A stretch of DNA of 64,000 nt from Paraburkholderia piptadeniae (GTDB lineage Bacteria > Pseudomonadota > Gammaproteobacteria > Burkholderiales > Burkholderiaceae): positions 1 to 64,000 of the forward strand of contig NZ_CYGY02000038.1 in NCBI RefSeq assembly GCF_900007165.1. Reading direction: 5' to 3'. This document shows, in pieces, positions 53,235 to 62,075 of the stretch (positions are counted from its first letter, which is position 1; each line of letters opens with the position of its first letter). The notes beneath the pieces are model-generated. The model made no database searches, was not told the origin of the DNA, and saw only the letters and a list, made by a program, of their open reading frames with translations. The position numbers were made by a program, and so were the translations under genes.

Positions 53235-54209
53235 ATGTCAGCAGACCGCATCGACCTCAACCTGTTGCGCGTGTTCGACGCGATATTCGAAGACCGCAAT
53301 CTCGCGCTCGCGGGCAAGCGTCTGAACCTCAGTCAGTCCGCGATCAGCCATGCGCTGGCCCGGATGCGCGACGTGCTCGGCGATGACCTGTTCGTGCGCA
53401 CGGGAAGGGGCATGGAGCCGACCGTGCGCGCAATCGGCATGGCGGTGCAGGTGCGCGGGGCGCTTGCGCAAATCAGGGCCGCGCTGGGCGTGGATGCGTT
53501 CGACCCGAGTGTCGCGCGGCGCAAGTTCGTGGTGGCCGCGAACGACTACATCACGTCGCTCGTACTGGGACGGCTCAGTCAACGCCTGCACGCCGATGCG
53601 CCGCTGGTGGACCTGGTCGTGCGGCCGTCGACACGGCTCGATCTCGCGGGACAGATCGACGTCGGCAAGATCGATATCGCGGTCGGCATTTTCGCCGATG
53701 TCCCGTCACGCTTTCGCTCGACGAAGCTCTGGGAGCAGACGGACGTCGTTCTGCTTCATCGCGACCATCCGATCGCGGACCGGCCGATCACGCACGACGA
53801 TCTGCTGTCGTATCCGCTCGTTGCGATTTCACAGGGCGGCGAGGAGGAGGGTGCCGTGGGCGGCTTTATCGTCGAGCGAGGACTGGCGCGGCAGTCGGAA
53901 ATGTTCAACCGCGAAGCGTTCAACCGCGCCTTTGCAACCGCCGTCGAGCCGCCGCGGATGCGCATGTCCGTCGCGCATTCGCTTGCAATTCCCGCACTGC
54001 TTCGTCATAGCGACATGCTCGCATTGGTGCCGTCGTCATTGGGTCGCGAACTGGCGCGCCATGGCGAGCTGAAGATGTGCGCGACGCCCTACGATTGCCC
54101 CAACGTCGTCGTGTGCGCCGTCTGGCATGAGCGCAACGACATCGATCCCGCTTTGCAATGGCTGAGGCATCAACTTGCCGATGTCGCGCGCCAGGTCCGC
54201 AGCGGCTGA
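53235..54209 (+). CDS. LysR family transcriptional regulator (NodD-like group)
   Basis: 324 residues. RIDLNLLRVFDAIFEDRNLA and LNLSQSAISHALARMRD form the HTH region of the NodD/SyrM-like LysR group, followed by an effector domain. It begins three bases after the GATase stop, so it is probably expressed with the oxygenase operon and gives positive feedback or controls the downstream transporter. Two different regulator families thus attend this operon (GntR at the head, LysR at the tail). Confidence 0.87.
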   Translation: MSADRIDLNLLRVFDAIFEDRNLALAGKRLNLSQSAISHALARMRDVLGDDLFVRTGRGMEPTVRAIGMAVQVRGALAQIRAALGVDAFDPSVARRKFVVAANDYITSLVLGRLSQRLHADAPLVDLVVRPSTRLDLAGQIDVGKIDIAVGIFADVPSRFRSTKLWEQTDVVLLHRDHPIADRPITHDDLLSYPLVAISQGGEEEGAVGGFIVERGLARQSEMFNREAFNRAFATAVEPPRMRMSVAHSLAIPALLRHSDMLALVPSSLGRELARHGELKMCATPYDCPNVVVCAVWHERNDIDPALQWLRHQLADVARQVRSG

Positions 54210-54564
54210 TTCGATCCGTTCAAGATCGATATGCAAACAATTCAGGGCACGGCAGCTTGTGCGCTGACTCGCGCGAACGTCGCCGAATCGGCGGGAAATG
54301 TGCGCGTTTTCTATTCAATGCGATCGCATCGCGAGAACGCTTCGATATTTCTCACTTCATTGCACGCCGCGCTTTCGTAATCGCCCGGGTTGTTGGGTCG
54401 ATTTGGCGATCCTAAGCTTGGCGCTCGCTGGAAATTGCGTTGTTGCACGTAGCGGCGTTCATGCGAACAGCGCAAACGATTTTGCTTTCGACACAGGCGG
54501 GCAGGGCAAGGACCGGGCTTGCATCGGCCACGCCGACAATTCAACTCCCTTCGATGAGGATGCA
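54210..54564. other. Intergenic before AAHS transporter
   Basis: About 355 bases. The plus frame is open but its composition is not protein-like until ATG 54565. Probably promoter DNA. Confidence 0.35.
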
Positions 54565-55926
54565 ATGGAAGAGACAAGGACCGTCGATGTACAGGCGCTC
54601 ATCAATGAGCACCCGTTCTCCCGCTTTCAGTGGCTCGTATTTGCGATGTGCTTCGTGATCGTGCTGATGGACGGCTTCGATACGGCGGCGATCGGTTTCA
54701 TCGCGCCGTCGTTACTGTCGGAATGGCATATCGGCAAAGCGGCGCTTGCGCCCGTGCTGAGTGCCGCACTCTTTGGACTTGCTTGCGGCGCGCTGCTCTC
54801 GGGTCCGCTGTCGGACCGAACGGGGCGGCGACGCGTATTGATATCGGCTGTGCTGCTATTCGGTGTTTCGTGTTTCGGTTCAGCGTACGCAACGAACTTG
54901 ACCGAACTGACTGCGCTGCGCTTTATTACAGGCGTCGGCCTGGGCGCAGCGATGCCTAACGCCGTCACGTTGATGAGCGAGTTCTGCCCGGACGCCCGAC
55001 GCGCGACCATCGTCAATCTGATGTTCTGTGGATTTCCATTGGGCGCCGCGTTCGGCGGATTTCTCGCGGCATGGATGATTCCGCAGTTCGGCTGGCGCAG
55101 CGTCCTGCTGTTCGGCGGAACGGTGCCCTTGCTGCTGACGGCGATGCTCGTGTTCATGTTGCCCGAGTCGGTCCGTTACATGGTGGCCAAAGGGCACCCC
55201 GTCCAGCGGATTCGCAAGGTACTGGTTCGGATCAGCGTGCGCGCCGGTTCCGCGCAGGCGTTCATCATGCAGGAAAGCGTGAAGCATGCGCATGGGAGCG
55301 GCGGCATACGCATCGTGCTTTCGCGTTCGTTCATCGTCGGCTCGGTGATGCTGTGGCTTTGCTACTTCATGGGTCTCGTCATCTTCTATGGACTCGTCAA
55401 CTGGATGCCCGTCCTCCTCAGGGAGGCGGGAATGAGTTCGCAGCGCGCCGCGATGGTTTCCGCGCTGTTCCCGCTGGGCGGCGCCGGCACGGTGTTGTGC
55501 GGGATGCTGATGGATCGCTTCAATCCGAACCGCATCGTCGCCGCGGCGTATGCATTGGGTGCGATCAGTGTGTACGCGATTGGCCAGGCGATCGGCAATA
55601 TCGGCTTGCTGGTGTGCGCGGTGTTCGTCGCGGGCGTGCTGGTGAATACGGCGCAGGTGTCGATGCCCGCTCTCGCGGCAGCGTTCTATCCAACGGCGGG
55701 ACGCGGCACGGGTGTCGCGTGGATGCTGGGGGTGGGTCGATTCGGCGGGATTGCGGGTTCGTTTCTCGTCGCTGAACTGTCGAAGCAGCAGGTCAGCCTG
55801 CCTGGCATCTTCACCGTCGTGGCGATCTCAGGGGCGGTGTCGTGCGCGGCGCTGCTGATCAAACAGGCGACGAGCATCAACACCGTAGCGTCCGAAGTGC
55901 CAGACGGCGAATCGCTCGCGCACTAG
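54565..55926 (+). CDS. MFS transporter, aromatic acid:H+ symporter (AAHS) type
   Basis: 453 residues, 12 helices. Family marks are FVIVLMDGFDTAAIGFIAPS in helix 1 (the DGxD pattern of PcaK/BenK), GPLSDRTGRRRVLI (motif A) and FMLPESVRYMVAKGHP. It should import an aromatic acid. ATG 54565 has GAGG upstream; a long upstream extension lacks helices. It ends at a bidirectional terminator. Confidence 0.87.
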   Translation: MEETRTVDVQALINEHPFSRFQWLVFAMCFVIVLMDGFDTAAIGFIAPSLLSEWHIGKAALAPVLSAALFGLACGALLSGPLSDRTGRRRVLISAVLLFGVSCFGSAYATNLTELTALRFITGVGLGAAMPNAVTLMSEFCPDARRATIVNLMFCGFPLGAAFGGFLAAWMIPQFGWRSVLLFGGTVPLLLTAMLVFMLPESVRYMVAKGHPVQRIRKVLVRISVRAGSAQAFIMQESVKHAHGSGGIRIVLSRSFIVGSVMLWLCYFMGLVIFYGLVNWMPVLLREAGMSSQRAAMVSALFPLGGAGTVLCGMLMDRFNPNRIVAAAYALGAISVYAIGQAIGNIGLLVCAVFVAGVLVNTAQVSMPALAAAFYPTAGRGTGVAWMLGVGRFGGIAGSFLVAELSKQQVSLPGIFTVVAISGAVSCAALLIKQATSINTVASEVPDGESLAH

Positions 55927-55929
55927 AAA

Positions 55930-55957
55930 AAAGCGAGCTTCCGTTGAGGCTCGCTTT
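55930..55957. terminator. Bidirectional terminator
   Basis: AAAGCGAGC and GCTCGCTTT form a perfect 9-base stem with a 10-base loop and A/T flanks, between the convergent transporter and DUF4863 genes. Confidence 0.75.
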
Positions 55958-55989
55958 GTCGATGCTGGTTCGCATGCCGCCATTGCATC

Positions 55990-56541
55990 TCAATGCATCG
56001 GCGGCTCGATGTCATAAGCGATGCGACCCGCCGGCAGGAAGAAGAGCGCGATCACCGCGCCGCCCTTGGCCTCCGGAAAGTGATGGCTGCCCGGCGGGGG
56101 CGCCGTCCAGCCGCCATGACACCAGCCATTCGGTCTCGCGAGCGCGGCCCCTTCGTCGAGCGGCACGACCAGATTGAATTCCCCGTACGGGTGAGCGTGA
56201 TAGTCGCCGCGGAAGCTGCCTTCGGGATTGGTTTGCGTGTTGTCGGTGCTGTCCATCAGCACGGCTGTGATGCTGAAGTAGAACGTCTCCGCGCAGGGCG
56301 CAACGAGCCGCGCGCGCCGATATCTCGGTCCGGCAATTTCGACGTCGGCGGCCCAGCCTTCTTCCACGCCTTGGGTAATGAGCGTGGAAAGATCCTTGTA
56401 TAGCTCGCTGTCGACGCCGTATTTCGAGTTCAGCCATTGCTCGACTTCAGTACCTGTCGTCATGTCCTTGACCTCTTCCAGAAAAGGCAGGCAGCGCGCG
56501 ACGAGTTGATCTTTGGTGCTGGTGACATCGGATTGAGACAT
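55990..56541 (-). CDS. DUF4863 protein, 4-hydroxylaminobenzoate lyase (PnbB)-like
   Basis: 183 residues with a helical N-terminus (EVEQWLNSKYG) and a cupin-like beta half (GDYHAHPYGEFNLVVPLDEG, GGWTAPPPGSHHFPEAKGG) containing clustered His and Glu for metal binding. From memory this family includes PnbB, which converts 4-hydroxylaminobenzoate to protocatechuate and ammonia in 4-nitrobenzoate degradation. The nitroreductase at 58.3 kb on the same strand and the AAHS carrier next door fit that role. AAGGAGA precedes the ATG. Confidence 0.65.
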   Translation of the reverse strand: MSQSDVTSTKDQLVARCLPFLEEVKDMTTGTEVEQWLNSKYGVDSELYKDLSTLITQGVEEGWAADVEIAGPRYRRARLVAPCAETFYFSITAVLMDSTDNTQTNPEGSFRGDYHAHPYGEFNLVVPLDEGAALARPNGWCHGGWTAPPPGSHHFPEAKGGAVIALFFLPAGRIAYDIEPPMH

Positions 56542-57009
56542 TCACGTTCTCCTTGAATCGAATTGTCCTGTTCGCTTTTTACGGCAATGTCACGATGCCA
56601 TAGCGATTCCGGCTAAAGAAGCGAATTCATTTCAACACCAACATGCACGCGGTTCATATCGCGGACGCCGATCTTGCACGCCGGGAGAGAAGCCAGTTTT
56701 TATCGCCTCGTTCAATATCGGATTGAATACATTTCACCGGCCATTTTCAGCCGATCTTCGAACCTGAAATTGACTCCCTTCTAGCGAATTTCTCTTCGCT
56801 CATTCGATCGTCGAAAAGATTGCTGCCTTCAATACGCAAATTCGAGCAGCAAGATTCTTGCGCAATTTCTTCACTGCTTTGAATGCCGTTGACGGCTCAA
56901 GGTTTTCCCCGTTGTTGCTTTTATTGTCCAACCCTAAGCTCGCCGCGATGCTTGTATCAATGATTAGATTTGGCATCCGAACTAACCCATGGCGATCAAA
57001 GGAGACTTC
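56542..57009. other. Intergenic, divergent promoters
   Basis: About 470 bases of lower GC content between the DUF4863 gene and the porin gene. No gene seen. AGGAGA at its end is the porin ribosome site. Confidence 0.4.
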
Positions 57010-58190
57010 ATGAAACACGGCAGGATTGCGGCAGTGGCTGCGGGGTTGTTCAGCGCTTCGGCTTTTGCACAAAGCAGTGTCACGCTGTACGGCGTCATGG
57101 ACACTGGCATCGAATACGTTTCCCACGCCAATGCAGCAGGGGATCATGTCATTCGGATGCCTGGCATCACGGGCGAAGTGCCATCCCGTTGGGGCATGCG
57201 AGGCGCGGAAGACCTTGGCGGTCGACTCAAGGCGACCTTCGTTCTCGAAAGCGGGTTCAATCCTCGCGGCGGCGATTCCGGGCAGGGCGGCCGCCTGTTT
57301 GGACGACAGGCATGGGTCGGGCTCGAGGGGCCGTGGGGCGCGCTGACTTTCGGACGCCAGTACACGATGACGTATTGGGCGATGGCGGATGCCGATATTC
57401 TCGGACCGGACATCTACGGCATCGGGTCACTGGATGCTTTCGTGCCGAATGCACGAAGCGACAACACGGTCGTCTACAAAGGCAAGTTCTACGGCGTGAC
57501 GATCGGCGCATCGTGGTCCTTTGGACGCGATAGCGCGGGCACGGGCAATTCGCCGGGGCAAGGCACCTGTGCGGGACAGGTGCCCGGCGATGCGAACCAG
57601 TGCCGAGAATGGAGCGCGATGCTCAAGTACGACGGCACGTATTTCGGCGTTGCCACTGCCTACGACGAACAGCGCGGCGGCACGAATGCAGCCGCGAACT
57701 TTTTCGACGGGACCGCCCCTTTTCCGATTAAATCGAGCGGTGACAAGGATGCGCGCCTCCAGGCGAACGGCTATGTGAACCTGGCGGGCGTGAAGATCGG
57801 CGGGGGATGGCTGGGCCGTCGGGTGGAGTCGGGCGGAAGCGGAGGCGACGTCCGCTCCAATCTGTTCTACGTCGGCGCGCAGTACTACGTGACGCCCACG
57901 TTCGCAGTCGATGGAGAAGCGTATCGCGTCATCGTCCAGCAGCAGGATGCGCGTGCAACCATGGCGAGTTTGCGCGCGTCATCGTCCAGCAGCAGGATGC
58001 GCGTGCAACCATGGCGAGTTTGCGCGCGACTTACTTCCTGTCGAAGCGGACTGCGGTGTACGGTAATGTCGCGTATCTGTGGAATAGCGCGCACGCTCGC
58101 TATTCCGTTAGCGCGGGCGGCGGCGGCACGACACCCGCGGCGGGCGTGGGGCAACTCGGCGCGATCGTGGGCATCCGGCATTCCTTCTGA
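57010..58190 (+). pseudogene. Porin interrupted by a 50-base tandem duplication
   Basis: The gene encodes a Burkholderia-type porin: signal peptide MKHGRIAAVAAGLFSASAFA, first strand SSVTLYGVMDTGIEY and intact strands up to AYRVIVQQQDARATMASLR. There a 50-base direct duplication (57926-58025) shifts the frame, and the read-through product becomes Arg/Ser-rich and ends at 58257. Removing one copy restores TYFLSKRTAVYGNVAYLWN and the proper terminal IVGIRHSF with C-terminal Phe at 58190. As written, the last two or three strands are lost and the barrel should not assemble. Confidence 0.85.
57926..58025 (+). repeat. Perfect tandem duplication, 50-base unit x2
   Basis: The 50-base unit beginning GCGTCATCGTCCAGCAGCAG occurs twice head to tail, extending three further matching bases. 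Length 50 is not a multiple of three, so copy number changes switch the porin frame. An assembly artefact is possible. Confidence 0.9.
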
Positions 58191-58210
58191 TCTGGCGCGG
58201 CGTGCGGAAC

Positions 58211-58251
58211 GCCGCGATACGTCGGATACCATCGACTCGACGTATCGCGGC
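58211..58251. terminator. Strong hairpin between convergent genes
   Basis: 14-base perfect arms (GCCGCGATACGTCG and CGACGTATCGCGGC) with a 13-base loop between porin and nitroreductase ends. No T-run, but position and stability suggest a bidirectional transcription barrier. Confidence 0.6.
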
Positions 58252-58306
58252 GGTTGACGACGGGGGCACTCCGTGACTCGCCGTGTCGTCTGCCGTAGTC
58301 AATCGG

Positions 58307-59008
58307 TCAGGAATCGAATCCGAGGAAACTGGAAAAGCCTTGGACAGGCTCACGCGCCATATCGAGACTGTTTAGCGCCGACCTTTCGTCCGCGAACCCA
58401 AGACTCATGCCGCAGACAACGTCGAAACCCGCAGGAAATCCCAAGTGCGTCGATATGACGTCCTGATAGCGCGCGAATGAAACCTGCGGACACGTATTCA
58501 AACCGACGGCGCTCGCTGCAATCATCACGGTTTGAATAAAGATGCCGCAATCGAGCCAGCTGTACTTGCTTAGAGAAGAATCGACGGCAAATATCAGGCC
58601 GACGGGTGCGCCGAAAAAATCGAAGTTCCTTGCCGTCGCACGAGCACGCTCCTGGATGTCCGTCTTCGAAATCCCTAGCGCGCCGTAATACGTCGCGCCA
58701 AACGCTTCCTGCCTCGTTCGCATGGCATCGGGCAACGGGTCGGGCAAGTGTCGCAATGGCGGATGGCGATCTTCAATTTGGGCTCGCCTCAATGCATCGC
58801 TAAGCGACAACTTATCTTCGCCCGCCAATACATAGACCCGCCAGGGCTGTGTATTCGAGTTACTGGGCGCGGATCGTGCGACATCGAGAATCTGTTCGAT
58901 AACGTGACGTGAAATGGCATCCGGCTTGAAGCATCTGACGGCGCGACGCGATCTGATGACTGCGTCGACGATGGATGCGTTCGGATGAGAGTGGCGGTCG
59001 AGTTCCAT
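58307..59008 (-). CDS. Nitroreductase family flavoprotein (second copy)
   Basis: 233 residues. RRAVRCFKPDAISRHVIEQI and ARSAPSNSNTQPWRVYVLAG are the FMN-binding signature, with CGMSLGFADE near the C-terminus. It resembles the nitroreductase at 27.5 kb in length and motif layout; the two are diverged paralogues. With the DUF4863 gene on the same strand it could supply a hydroxylaminoarene, as PnbA does. ATG 59008 is the natural start; an upstream extension has no family sequence. Confidence 0.85.
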   Translation of the reverse strand: MELDRHSHPNASIVDAVIRSRRAVRCFKPDAISRHVIEQILDVARSAPSNSNTQPWRVYVLAGEDKLSLSDALRRAQIEDRHPPLRHLPDPLPDAMRTRQEAFGATYYGALGISKTDIQERARATARNFDFFGAPVGLIFAVDSSLSKYSWLDCGIFIQTVMIAASAVGLNTCPQVSFARYQDVISTHLGFPAGFDVVCGMSLGFADERSALNSLDMAREPVQGFSSFLGFDS

Positions 59009-59224
59009 GAGTAGATCGTGCTTGCCAGGTTCATTGCGATGATGACATATCGAATGCATTGATCGCTGTGAAATCTGTGCAAGCCAGAAATGAATGCGGC
59101 AGGGGCGGACGTAACGCGATGCGGCCGAACTGCTCGGCGACGGCCGCCAGTAGACCGGGCATCTCACTGCAACGAGCGCACGGGAGTCTGCTTACGGCTC
59201 ACTCGTGCGCACGAGCCTTCCCGT

Positions 59225-59660
59225 TCAGGTGGACAGAATCGTGACGAGTGCCACAGCGGAATCGCCGGCCAGTTGGCCACCGTTGTTTTCGGCGAGCGCC
59301 ACCTTCGCGCCAGGGCGTTGCCGCGCGCCTGCTGTGCCGCGCAGCTGCCGCGTGAGCTCGACGATCTGCGCAACGCCCGTCGCGCCGACGGGATGGCCCC
59401 GCGACAGCAGACCTCCGCTGGGATTGACCGACACGCGGCCGCCGATACCCGTATCGCCGGAGCGGATCAGCCGTGGCGCATCGCCGGGCGCGCACAGGCC
59501 AAGGTTTTCGTAGTGGATGAGTTCAGCGGGCGCGGACGCATCGTGCAACTCGACGACGTGTACATCCGATGGACCGATGCCCGCTTCTTCATAGGCGGCA
59601 TTCGCCGCGCGGACCGCGACGAGTTCGCCCGACCCGTCGGCCTTCGCGACAGACGGGGAC
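59225..59660 (-). pseudogene. C-terminal fragment of SCP-x type thiolase
   Basis: About 145 codons match the C-terminal thiolase domain: AAYEEAGIGPSDVHVVELHD, NPSGGLLSRGHPVGATG with the catalytic His, and ALAENNGGQLAGDSAVALVT. The N-terminal half with the acyl-accepting Cys is missing, and the frame continues into sequence antisense to a CaiB-like fragment. It cannot encode a working thiolase. Confidence 0.7.
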
Positions 59661-60093
59661 GTTCGTTGAAATTTCGATGCAGGACGTAGCCGCGTGGTGC
59701 GCGCTGTTTGCGTCGGGCACTCCCGCGCCTCGCGGAATCGTTGTCTTGTGTATCGACGGCCATGTGTGGCTCGAGAGCGACGAGCGTCTCGCGGCGGATG
59801 CCCTCGTCGAGTGCGCGAAGCGGGCGCGGTGCGCTTCGCCGACACGAACGTCCGCCGTCGCCGCGCTGGCCGATGCTGGCGTACGCGCCGTGCCGATCGC
59901 GCGCGTGCACGAACTCATCGCAGACGGCGATTTTCTCGCGGATGTGCTGAGCGTCGCGCGCGACGCCAATGGCACCTTCTGGCCGGTCCTGAAGATGCCG
60001 TATCGGCTTTCGGACACGCCGGCCCGCATTTGCAACGTACCGGGCGAACCACGCTCCCCGATGGTATCGGCCGCATGCGGGAGCCTGACGTAG
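59661..60093 (+). pseudogene. C-terminal fragment of CaiB/BaiF-type CoA-transferase
   Basis: The plus frame from about 59661 reads TFVEISMQDVAAWCALFASG, GIVVLCIDGHVWLESDERLA, GVRAVPIARVHELIADGDFL and ends with the PYRLSDTPARICNVPGEP region typical of family III CoA-transferase C-termini. The N-terminal Rossmann half with the catalytic Asp is absent. The missing part begins exactly where the thiolase fragment ends. Confidence 0.55.
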
Positions 60094-60174
60094 GTTCTCC
60101 ATGACACGAATCGCTGACCGGCTCGCTTGTCGAATGCGTGACAACGTGCATGTGCCGAAATGCAGCTTGCTGGT

Positions 60175-60789
60175 TCATCGCGGCATCGGCAGGTCCAGCC
60201 GCCACGTCAGATTGCGGCGGGCGCGCGTTTCGCAGCGAGCATGGAAAAAGTCCGTGAGATAGATGCGGGGACGTGCCAGCAGGCCGCCCAGGATGTTCCG
60301 TTCGTGCAGGTCGTACGCGCGATCGTCGAGGTCCGGACGCTCTGCACGCAGGCGTCCCCCATCCCGGCAAAAGCGGCTGCGCGAAGCGCCGAGCACTGCG
60401 AGGTCGATATCGCACGCGAAACGTTCGTCCAGTCCGTCCGGCACACGCGTATGCCGCGTCGCGAGAATCATGTCGCAAATGCGCTCACCCGCCGCGATAC
60501 GGCCGTCCGCCCATTGCCGGAACCAGTTCGTGCTGCGTTGCTCGTTGTCCCGCGCGCCGGGCGTGTAGATCACGTCGTGGCACCACAATGCAAGCTCGAC
60601 GGCATCGGGATGCGGAATCTCGTCGCGCGCCCGGTCGAGATCGCGCAAGCAGCGGCGCACATGCAGCAACGTGTGGTAATGACGCGCGGGTTCCGCGTAG
60701 CGCTGCGCGAGGTCGGCGCAAACGGCCTCGGCACGCGCGCCGCCGCTGCGTGACCACAATTCGATGAAGCGCGCCTGCGTCTGCGTCAT
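60175..60789 (-). CDS. HD-superfamily phosphohydrolase-like protein
   Basis: 204 residues of the COG4339-type predicted metal-dependent HD hydrolase group. PARHYHTLLHVRRCLRDLD gives the first His pair, ELALWCHDVIYTPGARDNEQ contains the HD dyad, and DIDLAVLGASR the final Asp. The substrate is unknown. It is transcribed in the same direction as the patatin and TPR genes. Confidence 0.8.
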   Translation of the reverse strand: MTQTQARFIELWSRSGGARAEAVCADLAQRYAEPARHYHTLLHVRRCLRDLDRARDEIPHPDAVELALWCHDVIYTPGARDNEQRSTNWFRQWADGRIAAGERICDMILATRHTRVPDGLDERFACDIDLAVLGASRSRFCRDGGRLRAERPDLDDRAYDLHERNILGGLLARPRIYLTDFFHARCETRARRNLTWRLDLPMPR

Positions 60790-60880
60790 TCCGTTCGATT
60801 CCCGTCATGTGCCGATGCGCACTCTTTCGGCGCGGCGCGCAACGCGGCGTCGCCGTCCTGTGCTGAGCGCGTCGCGATGT

Positions 60881-61930
60881 TCAAAGAAACTCCCTGCGAA
60901 TGTCGATGCTCGATCGTTGCCCGATGTTGCGGTAGTGATGCATGAGCCACATATCCGCCTCGTGCCGCCCCTTGTCGTGCAGCCCGCACAGGAAATCCCA
61001 ATCGGCGTTGTACTTGCTGGACACGCTCAGCGTGCACATCGCGTCGTCGGATCGAATCGAATGGATCAGCATTTCCTTCATCTCGCCGCGCTCGATCTTG
61101 CCTTGCTGGATCAGCTCGGTCACGAATGCGACCGCTCGCATTTCGCGCATCAGCGACGAGTTGAAGCTGATTTCGTTGATGCGATTGAGAATCTCGGCGG
61201 CCGAGGTCGGCACGCCCCGGCGAACGAGCGGATTGATGTGGACGATCACGATGTCGCGCGTATTGCAGTTGTAGATCAGCGGGTAGATGGCAGGGTTGCC
61301 CATGTAGCCGCCATCCCAGTAGTGCTCGCCGTCGATGGAGATTGCCTGGAACAGCGTCGGCACGCACGCGGACGCGAGCACGGCGTCCACACAGACGTCG
61401 TCGCCCGTGAAGAGGCGGATCTTCCCGGTCTCCACGTTGGTCGCGCACAGGAAGAGACGAATAGGGCAGTGCTTTCGCAACGCGGCGAAGTCGACCTGGC
61501 TTTCGAGCACCTCGCGCAGCGGATTCAGATTGTTTGGATTGAACTGGTAGGGCGAGAAGATGCGCAGCATCATGTCGGCAAACGCGTAGAGCGGCGAATG
61601 GTCGAGTCCGAAGCTATGCGTCCCTTTCAGCCAGGGCATCCAGCGCAGCGGGTTGTAGCGGTCGGCGGAATGCGAGACGGCGCGCCAGAAGTCGTGCAGC
61701 GCCTGGCGTGCCCCGTCCGCGCCGCCTTTCGACAACCCGTACGCGAGCACGGTGGCATTCATCGCGCCGGCGCTGGTTGCACTCACGCCCTCGATCGTCA
61801 GACGGTCGTCCTCGAGCAGCCGGTCGAGCACGCCCCACGTATACGCGCCGTGCATCCCGCCGCCCTGCAACGCCAGCGCGACCGGCTTGCGCGCGTCGTC
61901 GCCTTGAGCTCTTGTGTTCTTCGTCGTCAT
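60881..61930 (-). CDS. Patatin-like phospholipase
   Basis: 349 residues. The oxyanion motif LALQGGGMHGAYTWGVLD is near residue 18, the nucleophile elbow reads SATSAGAMNA (Ala replaces the first Gly of GxSxG), and the dyad Asp lies in YWDGGYMGNPA. Lipid acyl hydrolase acting on phospholipids or related esters. No signal peptide, so cytoplasmic or delivered otherwise. The start has only a weak ribosome site. Confidence 0.85.
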   Translation of the reverse strand: MTTKNTRAQGDDARKPVALALQGGGMHGAYTWGVLDRLLEDDRLTIEGVSATSAGAMNATVLAYGLSKGGADGARQALHDFWRAVSHSADRYNPLRWMPWLKGTHSFGLDHSPLYAFADMMLRIFSPYQFNPNNLNPLREVLESQVDFAALRKHCPIRLFLCATNVETGKIRLFTGDDVCVDAVLASACVPTLFQAISIDGEHYWDGGYMGNPAIYPLIYNCNTRDIVIVHINPLVRRGVPTSAAEILNRINEISFNSSLMREMRAVAFVTELIQQGKIERGEMKEMLIHSIRSDDAMCTLSVSSKYNADWDFLCGLHDKGRHEADMWLMHHYRNIGQRSSIDIRREFL

Positions 61931-62030
61931 TTTCTGTCTCGTCGATCGCTGCGGAACGTATTGCGCATCCGGCGCGGTGCGCCAGCCAGTCTCGCGCCGA
62001 TGCGCCGCTCGACAGCCGGCGAGATCGGCT

Positions 62031-62073
62031 CGATCAAGGCCCGATCAAGGCCCGATCAAGGCCCGGTCAGGCC
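62031..62073. repeat. 11-base tandem repeat, three perfect plus one degenerate unit
   Basis: CGATCAAGGCC occurs three times at 62031-62063, followed by a variant copy, in the gap between the TPR protein stop and the patatin start. Confidence 0.8.
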
Positions 62074-62075
62074 CG

